Made by a program: the position numbers and the translations under genes
Assembly: GCA_900764415.1 (NCBI GenBank)
Contig: CAAFOA010000046.1
Span: 1 to 20,446, forward strand
Direction: 5' to 3'
Origin: an uncultured Collinsella sp.
GTDB lineage: Bacteria; Actinomycetota; Coriobacteriia; Coriobacteriales; Coriobacteriaceae
Length of the DNA: 20,446 bases
In this document: one piece after another, positions 1-7,849 of the stretch
Layout of the letters: every line of letters starts with the position of its first letter
Position numbering within the stretch: position 1 is the stretch's first letter
Notes under the pieces: model-generated
What the model was told of the DNA's origin: nothing
Database searches by the model: none
The model's input: only the letters and a program-made list of their open reading frames with translations

Positions 1-183
1 CATGCCGCGTGGGCCGAGGACGTCTTTGCTCGCCGCGCCGACGAGCTTACGGCCGACAACGCCATCGATATCCTGCACGAGGAGGTCGGCGTGGTGTTTG
101 GCCACGTGCTCGACAACGCCGGCGTCTTTAAGTGGGACGAGGCGGGACGCGCCGCCCAGCAGCGCTTTATCGACTCGCTGTAG
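1..183 (+). CDS. C-terminal fragment of an unrecognised protein
   Basis: An open frame runs in from the window edge in frame 1 and ends at a TAG at 181-183, giving the last 60 residues of a protein. The fragment is rich in Ala, Asp and Glu, looks helical and soluble (it contains EEVGVVFGHVLDNAGVF near its middle) and has no membrane segment. Codon use, with G or C at third positions, matches the clear genes nearby. A strong terminator hairpin follows 57 bases after the stop, which supports this being a real gene end. I do not recognise the family and assign no function; the start lies outside the window. Confidence 0.7.
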   Translation, partial: HAAWAEDVFARRADELTADNAIDILHEEVGVVFGHVLDNAGVFKWDEAGRAAQQRFIDSL

Positions 184-240
184 AGCACAGACCCGGACGC
201 TCAACGGCAGCCCCCACGACATAGCCACCTACACGACAAC

Positions 241-279
241 GGCGCCCGCCGGCAACATCGCCGGCGGGCGCCGTTTTCT
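241..279 (+). terminator. Rho-independent terminator after the first gene
   Basis: A perfect 13-bp GC-only stem (GGCGCCCGCCGGC, 241-253, with its complement at 260-272) closes a six-base loop and is followed by GTTTTCT. It lies 57 bases after the stop at 183, as expected for an intrinsic terminator on the + strand. Confidence 0.85.
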
Positions 280-309
280 GATGCAAGGGTAGCTAATTTG
301 CACCAAAAC

Positions 310-349
310 AAGGAGTGTCCCAAACTGCCGACAGAAAAAGAACGTCCCC
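310..349. repeat. 40-bp REP-like repeat, left copy flanking ATPase 1
   Basis: This 40-bp sequence begins AAGGAGTGTCCCAAACTGCC and ends GAACGTCCCC. It matches 1821-1860 at 37 of 40 positions in the same orientation. Inside it, GTCCC followed a few bases later by TGCCG occurs twice, 28 bases apart. The GGGACGTTC motif (read on the - strand) also occurs in the palindrome at 7850-7905, so these are probably members of one REP-like family. Confidence 0.75.
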
Positions 350-366
350 AGGTGCCGACCTAAACC

Positions 367-459
367 CCCACATTATTCGATGGAAAAACGTGGTTGCCTC
401 CCACATTATTCGATGGAAAAACGTGGTTCATTCCCACATTTTTCGATGGAAAGACCAAC
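367..459. repeat. Three-copy 33-bp-period array upstream of ATPase 1
   Basis: Three copies sit head to tail with a period of exactly 33 bp; the core TTCGATGGAAA starts at 376, 409 and 442. Copies 1 and 2 are nearly identical over 29 bases, and copy 3 decays at its right end. Each unit is an imperfect palindrome of 26 bp (368-393, 401-426, 434-459) with CCAC/GTGG ends; 20 of 26 positions are symmetric in the first unit. Such dyads are typical of protein-binding sites. The third unit lies just upstream of a good -10 box (467-472) of the ATPase gene, so binding there should affect its transcription. The copies have no variable spacers, so this is not a CRISPR array. Confidence 0.85.
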
Positions 460-466
460 ACGGTCT

Positions 467-472
467 TATACT
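467..472 (+). promoter_or_regulatory. Candidate -10 box for ATPase 1
   Basis: TATACT matches the sigma-70 -10 consensus at five of six positions and lies 23 bases before the start codon. No good -35 is visible. The region where one would lie is inside the third copy of the 33-bp array, which suggests regulation by whatever binds the repeats. Confidence 0.4.
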
Positions 473-495
473 AACCATGATCGTTAGGAGGCAGT

Positions 496-1797
496 ATGCA
501 GCGGCAGCTAATGGACGAACTCATCGCTTGGAAATCTAGGGCAAACCGCAAGCCCCTCCTGCTTAAGGGGGCCCGCCAGACAGGAAAAACCTGGCTTCTC
601 AACGAATTCGCAGGCCAGCAGTATCAAAACGTCATCCGTTTTGACTTTATGCTCGAACCGGGCGCACGCTCGCTGTTCGACGGAAGCCTTGACCCCAAAC
701 GCATCATCTCCCAGATAGAGCTCCTGCGCGGCCAGACCATAACGCCGACAGACACACTCATCATCTTCGACGAAATCCAAGAGGCACCGCGTGGCATCAC
801 CTCGCTCAAATACTTCAACGAGCTGGCGCCGGAATACCATATCGTGGCAGCCGGCTCCTATATGGGGCTCGCGCTCCGACGCGAAAACGAGTCGTTCCCC
901 GTCGGCAAGATTGACCAGCTTACCATGCGCCCCATGGGGTTTGTCGAGTTCGTTCGCGCCGTCGATGGCGATCCGCTCGCAGATGCCATCCTTGCCGCAG
1001 ACATGGACCTGCTGACAAACGTTTCCGAAAAGCTCGAGCGCCTGCTCAAGGAATACCTCGTTGTCGGTGGCATGCCAGAAGTTGTCTCCGCTTTCGCCGC
1101 CTCCCACGATTTCATCGAGGCCCGCAGGCTTCAGCAGCAAATCATCGAAGCTTATGAATCCGATTTTGGCAAGCATGCGCCAGCCCGCATCGTCGAGCGC
1201 ATGAGGCTGGTTTGGAAATCCCTTCCCGGCCAGCTCGCAAAGGAAAACAAAAAGTTCGTCTACGGTGCGCTTCGTCCCGGGGCGCGCGCACGCGATTTTG
1301 AGGAAAGTCTCCAGTGGCTCATGGACTATGGAATCGTTCATAAGGTACCACGTGTTTCCGCCCTAAGAGCACCGCTCACAAGCTACGAGGATCTCTCGGG
1401 CTTCAAGCTGTTCTGCATCGACACCGGCATCCTCGGAGCACTCTCCGCCCTCACGCCAGCCATTGTTCTGAACGGGCCCGCTGTTTTTACGGAGTTCAAA
1501 GGCTCGCTGACCGAGCAATACGTCGCACAGGAGCTTTTGCTCCAAGGCAAAACTCCCGCGTATTGGTCATCCTCCTCCGGCAATGCAGAGACTGACTTTG
1601 CCATCGACCATGCGGGGACCGTGCTTCCACTCGAGGTCAAGGCGGCAGAGAACCTCAAAGCAAAGAGCCTGAGGATTGCCTGCGAGAAGTTCAAGCTCGA
1701 GCGCTGCGTGAGAACATCGTTAGCGGCATATAGAGACGAGGGCACGCTCGTCAACATTCCGCTCTGGGAGATTGGGCAAATCGACAAGCTGGCATAG
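496..1797 (+). CDS. AAA_14/DUF4143 ATPase with C-terminal nuclease-like domain (ATPase 1)
   Basis: 433 residues. The N-terminal part is a P-loop ATPase of the AAA_14 type: Walker A GARQTGKT at 25-32, Walker B LIIFDE at 88-93, and a sensor-like AAGS. VVGGMPEVV in the middle is characteristic of DUF4143 proteins. Near the C-terminus, D367 and LEVK (E380, K382) form a D...ExK pattern like that of PD-(D/E)XK nucleases. The start is set by AGGAGG at 486-491, four bases before the ATG. The family is widespread and often multi-copy in gut bacteria, and its role is not established; DNA binding or cleavage is inference. The gene stands alone. It is preceded by a private 33-bp repeat array and bracketed by 40-bp repeats (310-349 and 1821-1860). 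Two relatives lie at 11574-12944 and 13573-14934. Confidence 0.93.
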   Translation: MQRQLMDELIAWKSRANRKPLLLKGARQTGKTWLLNEFAGQQYQNVIRFDFMLEPGARSLFDGSLDPKRIISQIELLRGQTITPTDTLIIFDEIQEAPRGITSLKYFNELAPEYHIVAAGSYMGLALRRENESFPVGKIDQLTMRPMGFVEFVRAVDGDPLADAILAADMDLLTNVSEKLERLLKEYLVVGGMPEVVSAFAASHDFIEARRLQQQIIEAYESDFGKHAPARIVERMRLVWKSLPGQLAKENKKFVYGALRPGARARDFEESLQWLMDYGIVHKVPRVSALRAPLTSYEDLSGFKLFCIDTGILGALSALTPAIVLNGPAVFTEFKGSLTEQYVAQELLLQGKTPAYWSSSSGNAETDFAIDHAGTVLPLEVKAAENLKAKSLRIACEKFKLERCVRTSLAAYRDEGTLVNIPLWEIGQIDKLA

Positions 1798-1820
1798 GCG
1801 CTGTGGAAGGGGTGTCCCGT

Positions 1821-1860
1821 AAGGAGTGTCCCAAACTGCCGGCAGAAAAGGAACGTCCCT
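1821..1860. repeat. 40-bp REP-like repeat, right copy flanking ATPase 1
   Basis: Same orientation as the copy at 310-349, with 37 of 40 bases identical. Its centre, CTGCCGGCAG, is a perfect 10-bp palindrome. It begins 23 bases after the ATPase 1 stop. A further GTGTCCC lies just before it (1812-1818), and another TGCCG follows at about 1864, so the GTCCC/TGCCG motif is repeated here as in the left copy. Confidence 0.75.
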
Positions 1861-1950
1861 ATCTGCCGCATTCCCGAAGCAAGGCAACGCCGATGTCTTG
1901 GAAACGACAGCGAGCGGGTCGCATTTGAGACAAGGTGACGTGAAACGAAA

Positions 1951-2055
1951 GGGCGCTGACCTTCTGGTCGCGCCCTTGAAATTGAACGTCAGATTGTCCA
2001 AATGCGGCCCGCGCAGCGTCGAGCCGTTACGGCGTTTGGTAAAACGCCGTAACTT
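1951..2055. repeat. Two-hairpin intergenic element, copy 1
   Basis: Hairpin 1 (1951-1975) pairs GGGCGC and GACC with GGTC and GCGCCC around a TTCT loop, with one bulged T. A linker follows containing TTGAACGTCAGATTGTC and GCAGCGTCGA. Hairpin 2 (2026-2053) has a perfect 12-bp stem and touches the stop codon of prfA. The same architecture and linker words recur at 7912-8024 and 16391-16495. Read on the - strand, the distal hairpin is followed by TTTCGTTT and could terminate prfA transcription. The element lies between the convergent ATPase 1 and prfA genes. Confidence 0.8.
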
Positions 2056-3121
2056 AAACTGCTTGTGCCAGTTTCTCGGCTCGCTCGGCGGCGGCGAGCG
2101 CCTCGATCACGGTGCCGAGCTGGTCGCCCAGAAGGACGCCGTTATAAGTGGAGTTGAAACCGATGCGGTGATCGGTCACGCGGTCCTGGGGCTGGTTGTA
2201 GGTACGGATTTTCTCGGAACGGTTGCCGTGGCCGATCTGGCTCTGGCGCTCGGCACCAAGCTCTGCCTGCTGCTTCTCGAGCTCCATCTCGTACAGACGG
2301 GCGCGCAGCATCTGCATGCATACCTCGCGGTTCTGGATCTGGGAGCGCTGCTCCTGCGACTGCACCACGGTGTTGGTGGGCAGGTGGGTGATGCGCACGG
2401 CGGAGTAGGTGGTGTTAACGCACTGACCGCCAGGGCCCGAAGCGCAGTAAGTGTCGATGCGCAGGTCGGACTGGTTGATCTGGACGTCAATCTCCTCGGC
2501 CTCGGGAAGCACGGCGACGGTTGCCGTGGAGGTCTGGATGCGTCCCTGGGACTCGGTCTTGGGAACGCGCTGGACACGGTGCACGCCGGACTCGAACTTC
2601 ATGACGGAGTAGACGCGGTCGCCCTCGACCTTGAACTCGATGGACTTAAAGCCGCCGGCCTCGCTGGGGCTGGAGTCGAGCACGGTGGTCTTCCAGCCGC
2701 GCGACTCGCAGAAGCGCTGGTACATCTTGTACAGGTCGCCGGCGAAGATGGCCGCCTCGTCGCCACCGGCGGCGGAGCGAATCTCGACGATGGTGTTCTT
2801 GTCGTCGTTGGGGTCGCTCGGGATGAGCATGTACTTAATGTCTTCCTCGAGCTGGGGAAGCTTGGCCTCGTTTTCGGAGATGTCCATCTGGAGCATCTCC
2901 TTCTCATCGGCATCGGTGGTATCGTGCAGCATTTCCTTGGCGGCCTCGATGTCATCGAGCGCGCCGATGTACTCGCGCGAGGCGGCAATGAGGTCGGACT
3001 GGTGCGCGTACTCCTTGTTGAGACGCGTGAACTCCTTAATATCAGAGGCGACGGCCGGGTCGGAAAGCTTCTTCTCGAGCTCCTCGTAGGCCTTGATGAT
3101 CTTTTCGAGCTTGTCGCGCAT
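2054..3121 (-). CDS. prfA: Peptide chain release factor 1
   Basis: 355 residues, the usual length for bacterial RF1. RF1 recognises UAA and UAG in the ribosomal A site and triggers release of the finished peptide. The N-terminal half is helical (domain 1). The codon-recognition tripeptide of the P-x-T type is PKT at 187-189, in the context HRVQRVPKTESQGR. The catalytic GGQ loop is at 231-233 (CASGPGGQCVNTTYSAVRITH). The P-x-T tripeptide separates it from RF2, which has SPF. AAAGGAG precedes the ATG at a normal distance. The residue after GGQ is Cys, where E. coli has His; this position is not catalytic. Downstream, the two-hairpin element abuts the stop and may act as terminator. The usual methyltransferase partner prmC is not next to it. 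Confidence 0.97.
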   Translation of the reverse strand: MRDKLEKIIKAYEELEKKLSDPAVASDIKEFTRLNKEYAHQSDLIAASREYIGALDDIEAAKEMLHDTTDADEKEMLQMDISENEAKLPQLEEDIKYMLIPSDPNDDKNTIVEIRSAAGGDEAAIFAGDLYKMYQRFCESRGWKTTVLDSSPSEAGGFKSIEFKVEGDRVYSVMKFESGVHRVQRVPKTESQGRIQTSTATVAVLPEAEEIDVQINQSDLRIDTYCASGPGGQCVNTTYSAVRITHLPTNTVVQSQEQRSQIQNREVCMQMLRARLYEMELEKQQAELGAERQSQIGHGNRSEKIRTYNQPQDRVTDHRIGFNSTYNGVLLGDQLGTVIEALAAAERAEKLAQAV

Positions 3122-3316
3122 GGCGGGACTCCTTTATATGCGTGAAGGTGAAAATCGGCAGAGTTGATGGGGCGCGCGGCGCCACTGCGGGGGTAAGCCC
3201 GGCTAGAACATGTCGATCTTCAGATACATGCGCATCCCTTCGCGTATGGGGTACATAGTTGCGGTCTAACCCATATATGATAGCGTGCGCAGGCAAACCT
3301 GCATATAACCCGCACG

Positions 3317-3351
3317 GAATCCGACAAAGGGACAGTCCCTTTGTCGGATTC
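3317..3351. repeat. Perfect 35-bp REP-like palindrome at the M20 peptidase stop
   Basis: Two 17-bp arms (GAATCCGACAAAGGGAC and its exact complement) flank a single central A at 3334. The core GACAAAGGGAC-W-GTCCCTTTGTC is shared exactly with 15077-15109 and imperfectly with 10035-10067 and 13530-13560. The right arm includes the last base of the peptidase stop codon. As RNA it would form a stable hairpin at the 3' end of that gene, but without a T-run, so it is more likely a REP element that may protect or end the transcript. Confidence 0.8.
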
Positions 3352-4766
3352 TAGAGCGTGTGGAGCAGGGCGATGAGGAAGCGGACACCCTGGAGGTAGG
3401 CGCGGCGAGTGATGCGCTCGTTAGTGCCGTGGACGCCGCGATCGCACTCGTCATCGTCGACCACAAAGGCCGAGAAGCGAATGCACTCGGAGCAAATGCG
3501 CTGGTAGTTGGCAGCGTCGGTCGCACCGATCACGGTCGAAGGGACAATCGCCAACGGCTCAGATGATCCGTTTTCCTCTGTCCCCAATGGATCACGGAAA
3601 TAGCGGGCGGCGATGGCGCGAACGGCCTCGAGCCCCGGTCCACCGACACGCGGAGACGGCGAAGGCTCGGAGCTGCCGGGGCCCAGCTCCACTTCGACAC
3701 AACCGGCAAGGTCCGCCCCGGCAACCGCCTCACGGCAGCACGCCACAACGTCGGCCACGCTCGTACCCTCGAGCATGCGGAAGTTAATGTTGGCCCACAT
3801 ATCCTGCGGCATTACGTTGGCGCCGGTGCTACCACCCTCGATCTGCGTGGGCGCGCAGGTGGTCGTCACCAGCGGATAGAGCTTTTTGCTGGCGAGGCAA
3901 TCGCGGACAATGGCATCCCCGTTGGCGGCAATTTCATCGGCCGTGTAGAGCCCCAACTCGATGAGTTGAGCGGCAAGCAAGTCGGTCACGCGCGTCGGCC
4001 ACTCGATATCGCAGATTGCGGTGATGGCACGGCTGAGCACCTCGAGCGATGTGCCGCCGTAGGGGTTGGACGAATGCCCGCCCTCACTCTTCGTCTTGAG
4101 CACGATATCGGCATAGCCCTTCTCCGCGAGGTCGGCATGCATAAGCCAGCCCTCGCCCGCGCCATACTCGGCAGCCGAAACAATACGGTAGTCGCCCTCG
4201 TCGATCAGGTACTCAAGCTCAATGCCACGCTCCTCGAGCACACGACCGATCGCCCCCGCGCCGTACTGCGTGGTTTCCTCGTCCTGGCCAAAGGCCAGGA
4301 GCAGCGTGCGCTCGTGCTGCCAACCGTGCGCCAGCGCATACTCGACCGCCTCGAGAATGCCTGCGACCTGGTCTTTCATATCGATGGCGCCGCGACCCCA
4401 AATGTAGGTGTCGTCCACATGTCCGCTAAAGGGGGCATGCGTCCAGTCAGCCTCGGTGCCCGGCACCACGGGAACCACGTCCATGTGGCCCATGAACATG
4501 ACGGGTTTGAGGGCAGGGTCGGAACCGCTAAGCGTCACCAATAGCGAATGGTCGATAAGCTCAACCTCGCCCGCCGCGAACACGCGCGGATACGCCTGCT
4601 GCATATACGCGCGCAGGTCGTCGAACGGCTGCCAGTTCACCGCCTCGGCATCCATACTCGAAATGGTCGGAAACGACAGCACACGGCCCAGGCGCTCGCA
4701 CGCACCAGCCTCGTCTATATCGGCAAAATCATCCTCATGCGCAAAAAAGCGCCAAACCTCGGCCAT
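3351..4766 (-). CDS. M20 family metallopeptidase (carboxypeptidase PM20D1/CPS1-like)
   Basis: 471 residues. M20 enzymes are cytosolic two-zinc hydrolases that remove C-terminal amino acids or split N-acyl amino acids and dipeptides. The metal-site motifs are in order: GHMDVVPV with H94 and D96, WGRGAIDMKDQ with D129, FGQDEE with the catalytic Glu at 163 and metal-binding Glu at 164, and a C-terminal HGTNER with H446. The motif set and length fit the PM20D1/CPS1 branch better than ArgE or DapE, but the substrate cannot be read from sequence. AAAGGA lies just before the ATG. The gene is on the same strand as the amino acid importer upstream; a hairpin in the 72-base gap suggests separate transcription, but both would serve peptide or amino acid use. 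Confidence 0.9.
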   Translation of the reverse strand: MAEVWRFFAHEDDFADIDEAGACERLGRVLSFPTISSMDAEAVNWQPFDDLRAYMQQAYPRVFAAGEVELIDHSLLVTLSGSDPALKPVMFMGHMDVVPVVPGTEADWTHAPFSGHVDDTYIWGRGAIDMKDQVAGILEAVEYALAHGWQHERTLLLAFGQDEETTQYGAGAIGRVLEERGIELEYLIDEGDYRIVSAAEYGAGEGWLMHADLAEKGYADIVLKTKSEGGHSSNPYGGTSLEVLSRAITAICDIEWPTRVTDLLAAQLIELGLYTADEIAANGDAIVRDCLASKKLYPLVTTTCAPTQIEGGSTGANVMPQDMWANINFRMLEGTSVADVVACCREAVAGADLAGCVEVELGPGSSEPSPSPRVGGPGLEAVRAIAARYFRDPLGTEENGSSEPLAIVPSTVIGATDAANYQRICSECIRFSAFVVDDDECDRGVHGTNERITRRAYLQGVRFLIALLHTL

Positions 4767-4790
4767 GGCATCCTTTCGATTGTGACGACA

Positions 4791-4815
4791 AGGGCCGCCC
4801 CACCGGAGCGGCCCT
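4791..4815 (-). terminator. Hairpin after the amino acid ABC operon
   Basis: AGGGCCGC at 4791-4798 pairs with GCGGCCCT at 4808-4815 around nine bases. It lies 24 bases past the stop of the ABC ATPase gene and before the M20 peptidase start. The T-run on the - strand side is poor (TTGTCGT), so termination efficiency is uncertain. Confidence 0.5.
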
Positions 4816-4838
4816 GCTACATAAGCGTTTGCGGTCGG

Positions 4839-5624
4839 TTACTTGTCCTCGAGATAACGCGAGAGGAACTCGCGGGTACGTTGGTGCTTGGGGTTGCCGA
4901 AGAGCTCGGCCGGCGCGGCATCCTCGAGCACTACGCCCTTGTCCATAAAGACCACGCGGTCGGACACCGTGCGGGCAAAGGCCATCTCGTGTGTGACGAC
5001 CACCATGGTCATGCCGTCGGCCGCGAGCTTGCGCATGACCTCGAGCACCTCTCCCACGATCTCGGGGTCGAGCGCGGAGGTCGGCTCGTCGAACAGCATG
5101 ATCTGCGGATTCATACATAGGGCACGAGCGATGGCAACGCGCTGCTTTTGGCCGCCGGACAGGCGACCCACGGCGGCGTGCGCGAACTTCTCGAGTCCCA
5201 CGCTCGTCAGATGCTCCATCGCGACCTTCTCGGCCTCGGCCTTGCTCATCTTTTTGAGCGTGACGGGCGCGAGCGTGCAGTTGTCGAGCACGTCCATGTT
5301 GTTGAACAGGTTAAAACCCTGGAACACCATGCCGATGTCCTCACGCAGCTTGTTGATGTTGCAGCGCTCGGCCGTGAGGTCCTGGCCGTGGAACCAGATG
5401 TAGCCCGCGTCCGGGGTCTCGAGCAGGTTGAGGCAGCGCAGGAAGGTCGACTTGCCCGAGCCCGAGGCGCCGATAACGGTAACGACCTCGCCGGGGTTAA
5501 CGGACAGGTCGATGCCCTTGAGCACCTCGAGCGAGCCGAAGCTCTTGCGCAGGCCCTCGACGCGGATGAGCGGCTCATTGGTCTGTGCGGCGGCCGCGGT
5601 GCCGGTAGTGGCGATATCTGCCAT
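4839..5624 (-). CDS. Polar amino acid ABC transporter, ATP-binding subunit (GlnQ-like)
   Basis: 261 residues from the chosen start. This is the energising subunit of a polar amino acid importer, on the cytoplasmic face of the membrane. All ABC motifs are intact: Walker [10 protein letters not shown] at 52-60, Q-loop in MVFQGFNLF near 102, signature LSGGQ at 155-159, Walker B IMLFDEP at 175-181, and switch His in [10 protein letters not shown]. The start is placed at 5624 because GAGGAG sits seven bases upstream; a longer frame to 5699 would run through the permease stop and has no comparable site. Only 22 bases separate it from the permease gene, so it is the third gene of the operon. Substrate specificity is not visible in the sequence. 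Confidence 0.93.
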   Translation of the reverse strand: MADIATTGTAAAAQTNEPLIRVEGLRKSFGSLEVLKGIDLSVNPGEVVTVIGASGSGKSTFLRCLNLLETPDAGYIWFHGQDLTAERCNINKLREDIGMVFQGFNLFNNMDVLDNCTLAPVTLKKMSKAEAEKVAMEHLTSVGLEKFAHAAVGRLSGGQKQRVAIARALCMNPQIMLFDEPTSALDPEIVGEVLEVMRKLAADGMTMVVVTHEMAFARTVSDRVVFMDKGVVLEDAAPAELFGNPKHQRTREFLSRYLEDK

Positions 5625-5646
5625 GATGATTCTCCTCGTCTTGAGC

Positions 5647-6795
5647 CTAGTTGGAGCTGGGCAGCGTTGCCGGGGCCTCGGCGCCGAGCTTTTTGCCAAA
5701 GGCCTCGAGCAGGCGGCTCGCCACGAGCGTCAGGATCAGGTAAACCACGAGCGCCACGCAGTAGACCTCCATCTGGCGGTAGTACACGCCGGCGACGGTG
5801 GTGGTGGCGTACATGAGGTCGAACACGCCGATGACCGAGAGCACCGACGAGTCCTTGATGTTGATGATGAGCTCGTTGGTGAGTGCGGGAATCGCGTTTT
5901 TAATGCCCTGGGGGAACACGACCTTGCGCATGGCCTGCCACTGCGACAGGCCCAGCGAGCGCGCCGCCTCGGCCTGGCCGGGATCGATGGACTCGATGCC
6001 GCCGCGCAGGACCTCCATCATGTAGGCGGTGGAGTTGAGCGAGATGGTGACGAGACCGGCGGTGAAGGTACTCCAAATCTGGTTGGCCTGGGCGGTCTCG
6101 AAGCCCATGCCGCGCAAAACGGTGAAGCCCGCGTAATAGATGAGCAGGCCCTGGACCATCATGGGCGTGCCGCGCACGATGGTAGAGTAGACGGTCGCAA
6201 AGCCGCGACCGATGCTCTTAAAGAAGCGCACCAGATCGTTATCCACGCGGTCGAACGTCTGAATACGCAGGAACACAAAGAGCAGCGCCAGGAAAAAGGC
6301 GATGACGGTACCAAGGGTCGCAAGCGCAATGGTGATTTCGATGCCGCGAATAAAGAAGTCCCCGCTCTTGTAGGTCATGTAGACCAGGCTCGACAAAAAG
6401 TCGCTGGGGTTGGAGTCCGAGACAATGCTCACCTGCACCAGATCGATAAACGACATGACGCAACGGTCCACGAAAAAGATCGCCGCGATGGCGACCACGA
6501 CGTAGCTGCCTAAGCGTGCGCCACGACGGAAACGCTCGGATGCGAACGGCGACGCCTCGCGATAGTCGTTCCAGTGCATGAGCTTGGTGACCAGCGCCGC
6601 CGCCGACACGACGAGCCAGGCCCAAAGAATTGCCCAGAGGCAGTCTTGGAACACGCCCGTAGGCGCCAAAAAGCTCAGCGGCGTGGGGTTGCGCTGGCTA
6701 AACGCCAGGCCGAGCGCCGCGATAACGCTCGTGCCCAGGTATACATAACGGTGGTCGGCCTTGATAAAGGAGGCCAGGCGATTAATGGTTTTCAT
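5647..6795 (-). CDS. Polar amino acid ABC transporter permease with extra N-terminal membrane segments
   Basis: 382 residues, much longer than the ~220 usual for this permease family. The C-terminal part from about residue 150 is a typical polar amino acid permease domain, with RGTPMMVQ near 208 and the EAA loop [20 protein letters not shown] from 276, which contacts the ATPase. Before it lie about 150 residues with three further hydrophobic stretches (roughly 17-32, 52-70 and 97-112), ending in a likely periplasmic-type loop. GGGAGG four bases upstream supports the ATG. The stop of the upstream binding-protein gene overlaps this ribosome binding site, nine bases before the ATG. A single permease gene implies a homodimer. 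The role of the N-terminal extension is unknown. Confidence 0.92.
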   Translation of the reverse strand: MKTINRLASFIKADHRYVYLGTSVIAALGLAFSQRNPTPLSFLAPTGVFQDCLWAILWAWLVVSAAALVTKLMHWNDYREASPFASERFRRGARLGSYVVVAIAAIFFVDRCVMSFIDLVQVSIVSDSNPSDFLSSLVYMTYKSGDFFIRGIEITIALATLGTVIAFFLALLFVFLRIQTFDRVDNDLVRFFKSIGRGFATVYSTIVRGTPMMVQGLLIYYAGFTVLRGMGFETAQANQIWSTFTAGLVTISLNSTAYMMEVLRGGIESIDPGQAEAARSLGLSQWQAMRKVVFPQGIKNAIPALTNELIINIKDSSVLSVIGVFDLMYATTTVAGVYYRQMEVYCVALVVYLILTLVASRLLEAFGKKLGAEAPATLPSSN

Positions 6796-6804
6796 GCTGC
6801 CTCC

Positions 6805-7731
6805 CTATGCCGGCTGACGGTCGAGGCACGCGTCCCACATTTGGTCGCGCTCCTCTTGGCTAATGCCCTTGAGTGTCTTGTCGATGAGCTTAAGCAGCTT
6901 GTCCGAGCCCTTGCGGCAGCCGACATTTGCCGCGACCTCCTGCTTAAAGCCCTCGCCCTCGGCAAAATGGATGGGGACGATACCGGGATTTTGGGCCATA
7001 TAGCCCTTCTCGTTCTCGGTGTTGTAGGTCACGGCGTCGCACGTGCCCTGCAGCAGGTTCGAAAACACCGTGGGAACCGAATCGACCGGGTTCTTGTGCA
7101 CAACGTCCGGGATCTCGTCGATGACGGTATCGAGCATGGTGTCCTTTTGGCCGAGTACCGTGGCACCGCTAAAGTCGCTGAGCTTGGTGGCGTTTTGGTA
7201 GGGCGAGCCCTCTTTTACGAACAGGCCAAAGTAGCCAATGAAGTACGGGTCGGAAAAACCGACGGACTCTTCGCGCTCGGGCGTAGCGCTCATGCCGGCG
7301 ATGATGAGGTCGATCTGGCCGTTGTTGAGCGAATCGATAAGGCCCGAGAAGCTCTGCTTGACGGCAACGGGCTCGCCACCGAGGGCCTTGCAGACGATCT
7401 TGGCGATCTGCACGTCGTAGCCATCGGCATAGGCGCCCTGCACGTTGTCGATGGGGATGGTGTACTCACTGGCTTCGGAAACCTGCCAGTTGTACGGGGC
7501 GTAGGCCGCCTCCATGCCAATGCGGATCTTGTCCTTGCCGATCACGGAATCGGACAGGTCGTCGCGACCGCCGCCCGTCGTGGGCTGAACCACTTTGAGC
7601 GTGGACGGACGCTGACAGCCGGCGAGCGCGCCGGCGACGACGGAAGCGCTCGCAGCGAGAGCGCTACCCAAAAAGATGCGACGGCTGCATACCGGCTGGC
7701 GCTGAGCATCGCACTGTTGGGGAGAATGCAT
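6805..7731 (-). CDS. Amino acid ABC transporter substrate-binding lipoprotein (SBP_bac_3)
   Basis: 308 residues from the chosen start. The N-terminus carries SRRIFLG (twin Arg at 17-18), a hydrophobic stretch and LAGC with Cys39, so it is probably exported folded by the Tat route and anchored as a lipoprotein. The mature part is a family 3 solute-binding protein: IRIGMEAAYAPYNW at the start of the first lobe, GYDVQIAK, DLIIAGMSATPERE and VGFSDPYF, which shape the amino acid site. The start at 7731 is preceded by GGGAAGG six bases away; a frame reaching 7818 would run through the likely promoter. It is the first gene of an operon with permease and ATPase. The exact ligand cannot be told from the sequence. 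Confidence 0.93.
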   Translation of the reverse strand: MHSPQQCDAQRQPVCSRRIFLGSALAASASVVAGALAGCQRPSTLKVVQPTTGGGRDDLSDSVIGKDKIRIGMEAAYAPYNWQVSEASEYTIPIDNVQGAYADGYDVQIAKIVCKALGGEPVAVKQSFSGLIDSLNNGQIDLIIAGMSATPEREESVGFSDPYFIGYFGLFVKEGSPYQNATKLSDFSGATVLGQKDTMLDTVIDEIPDVVHKNPVDSVPTVFSNLLQGTCDAVTYNTENEKGYMAQNPGIVPIHFAEGEGFKQEVAANVGCRKGSDKLLKLIDKTLKGISQEERDQMWDACLDRQPA

Positions 7732-7771
7732 AATCTGCCTTCCCTGTTGAATCGTATGCTGACAACTTAAC

Positions 7772-7800
7772 AGGATACCGCTCAGCGCTACCTCCAGCAA
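7772..7800 (-). promoter_or_regulatory. Candidate promoter of the amino acid ABC operon
   Basis: On the - strand TTGCTG (7795-7800) and TATCCT (7772-7777) are separated by 17 bases, matching sigma-70 hexamers at three and four of six positions. AT-rich repeats lie directly upstream (7801-7822), and the start codon is about 40 bases downstream. The match is modest, but spacing and position are right. Confidence 0.4.
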
Positions 7801-7822
7801 ATGCATATATAAATGCATATAT
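7801..7822. repeat. AT-rich tandem repeat, possible operator of the ABC operon
   Basis: ATGCATATAT occurs twice with a 12-bp period (7801-7810 and 7813-7822). The block also has dyad symmetry: TGCATATA against TAAATGCA with two mismatches. It abuts the candidate -35 box of the amino acid importer operon and is the most AT-rich spot around. It could be an UP element or the binding site of an amino acid responsive regulator; the two cannot be separated by eye. Confidence 0.45.
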
Positions 7823-7849
7823 ACAAATTTACGAACTGAAAACGATTGG

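Noticed and set aside
367-459. Possible CRISPR array
   Set aside because: Only three copies with near-constant 4-base gaps and no variable spacers; no cas genes. Units are palindromic and abut a promoter, so an operator array fits better.
1826-3145. Long open frame opposite prfA (439 codons)
   Set aside because: It is the reverse-frame shadow of prfA: composition is skewed to Leu, Gly, Val and His without domain motifs, and prfA has clear RF1 motifs.
3203-3256. 17-residue frame on the - strand upstream of prfA
   Set aside because: Has ATG and stop but no ribosome binding site and no attenuator-like hairpins; a frame this short is expected by chance.
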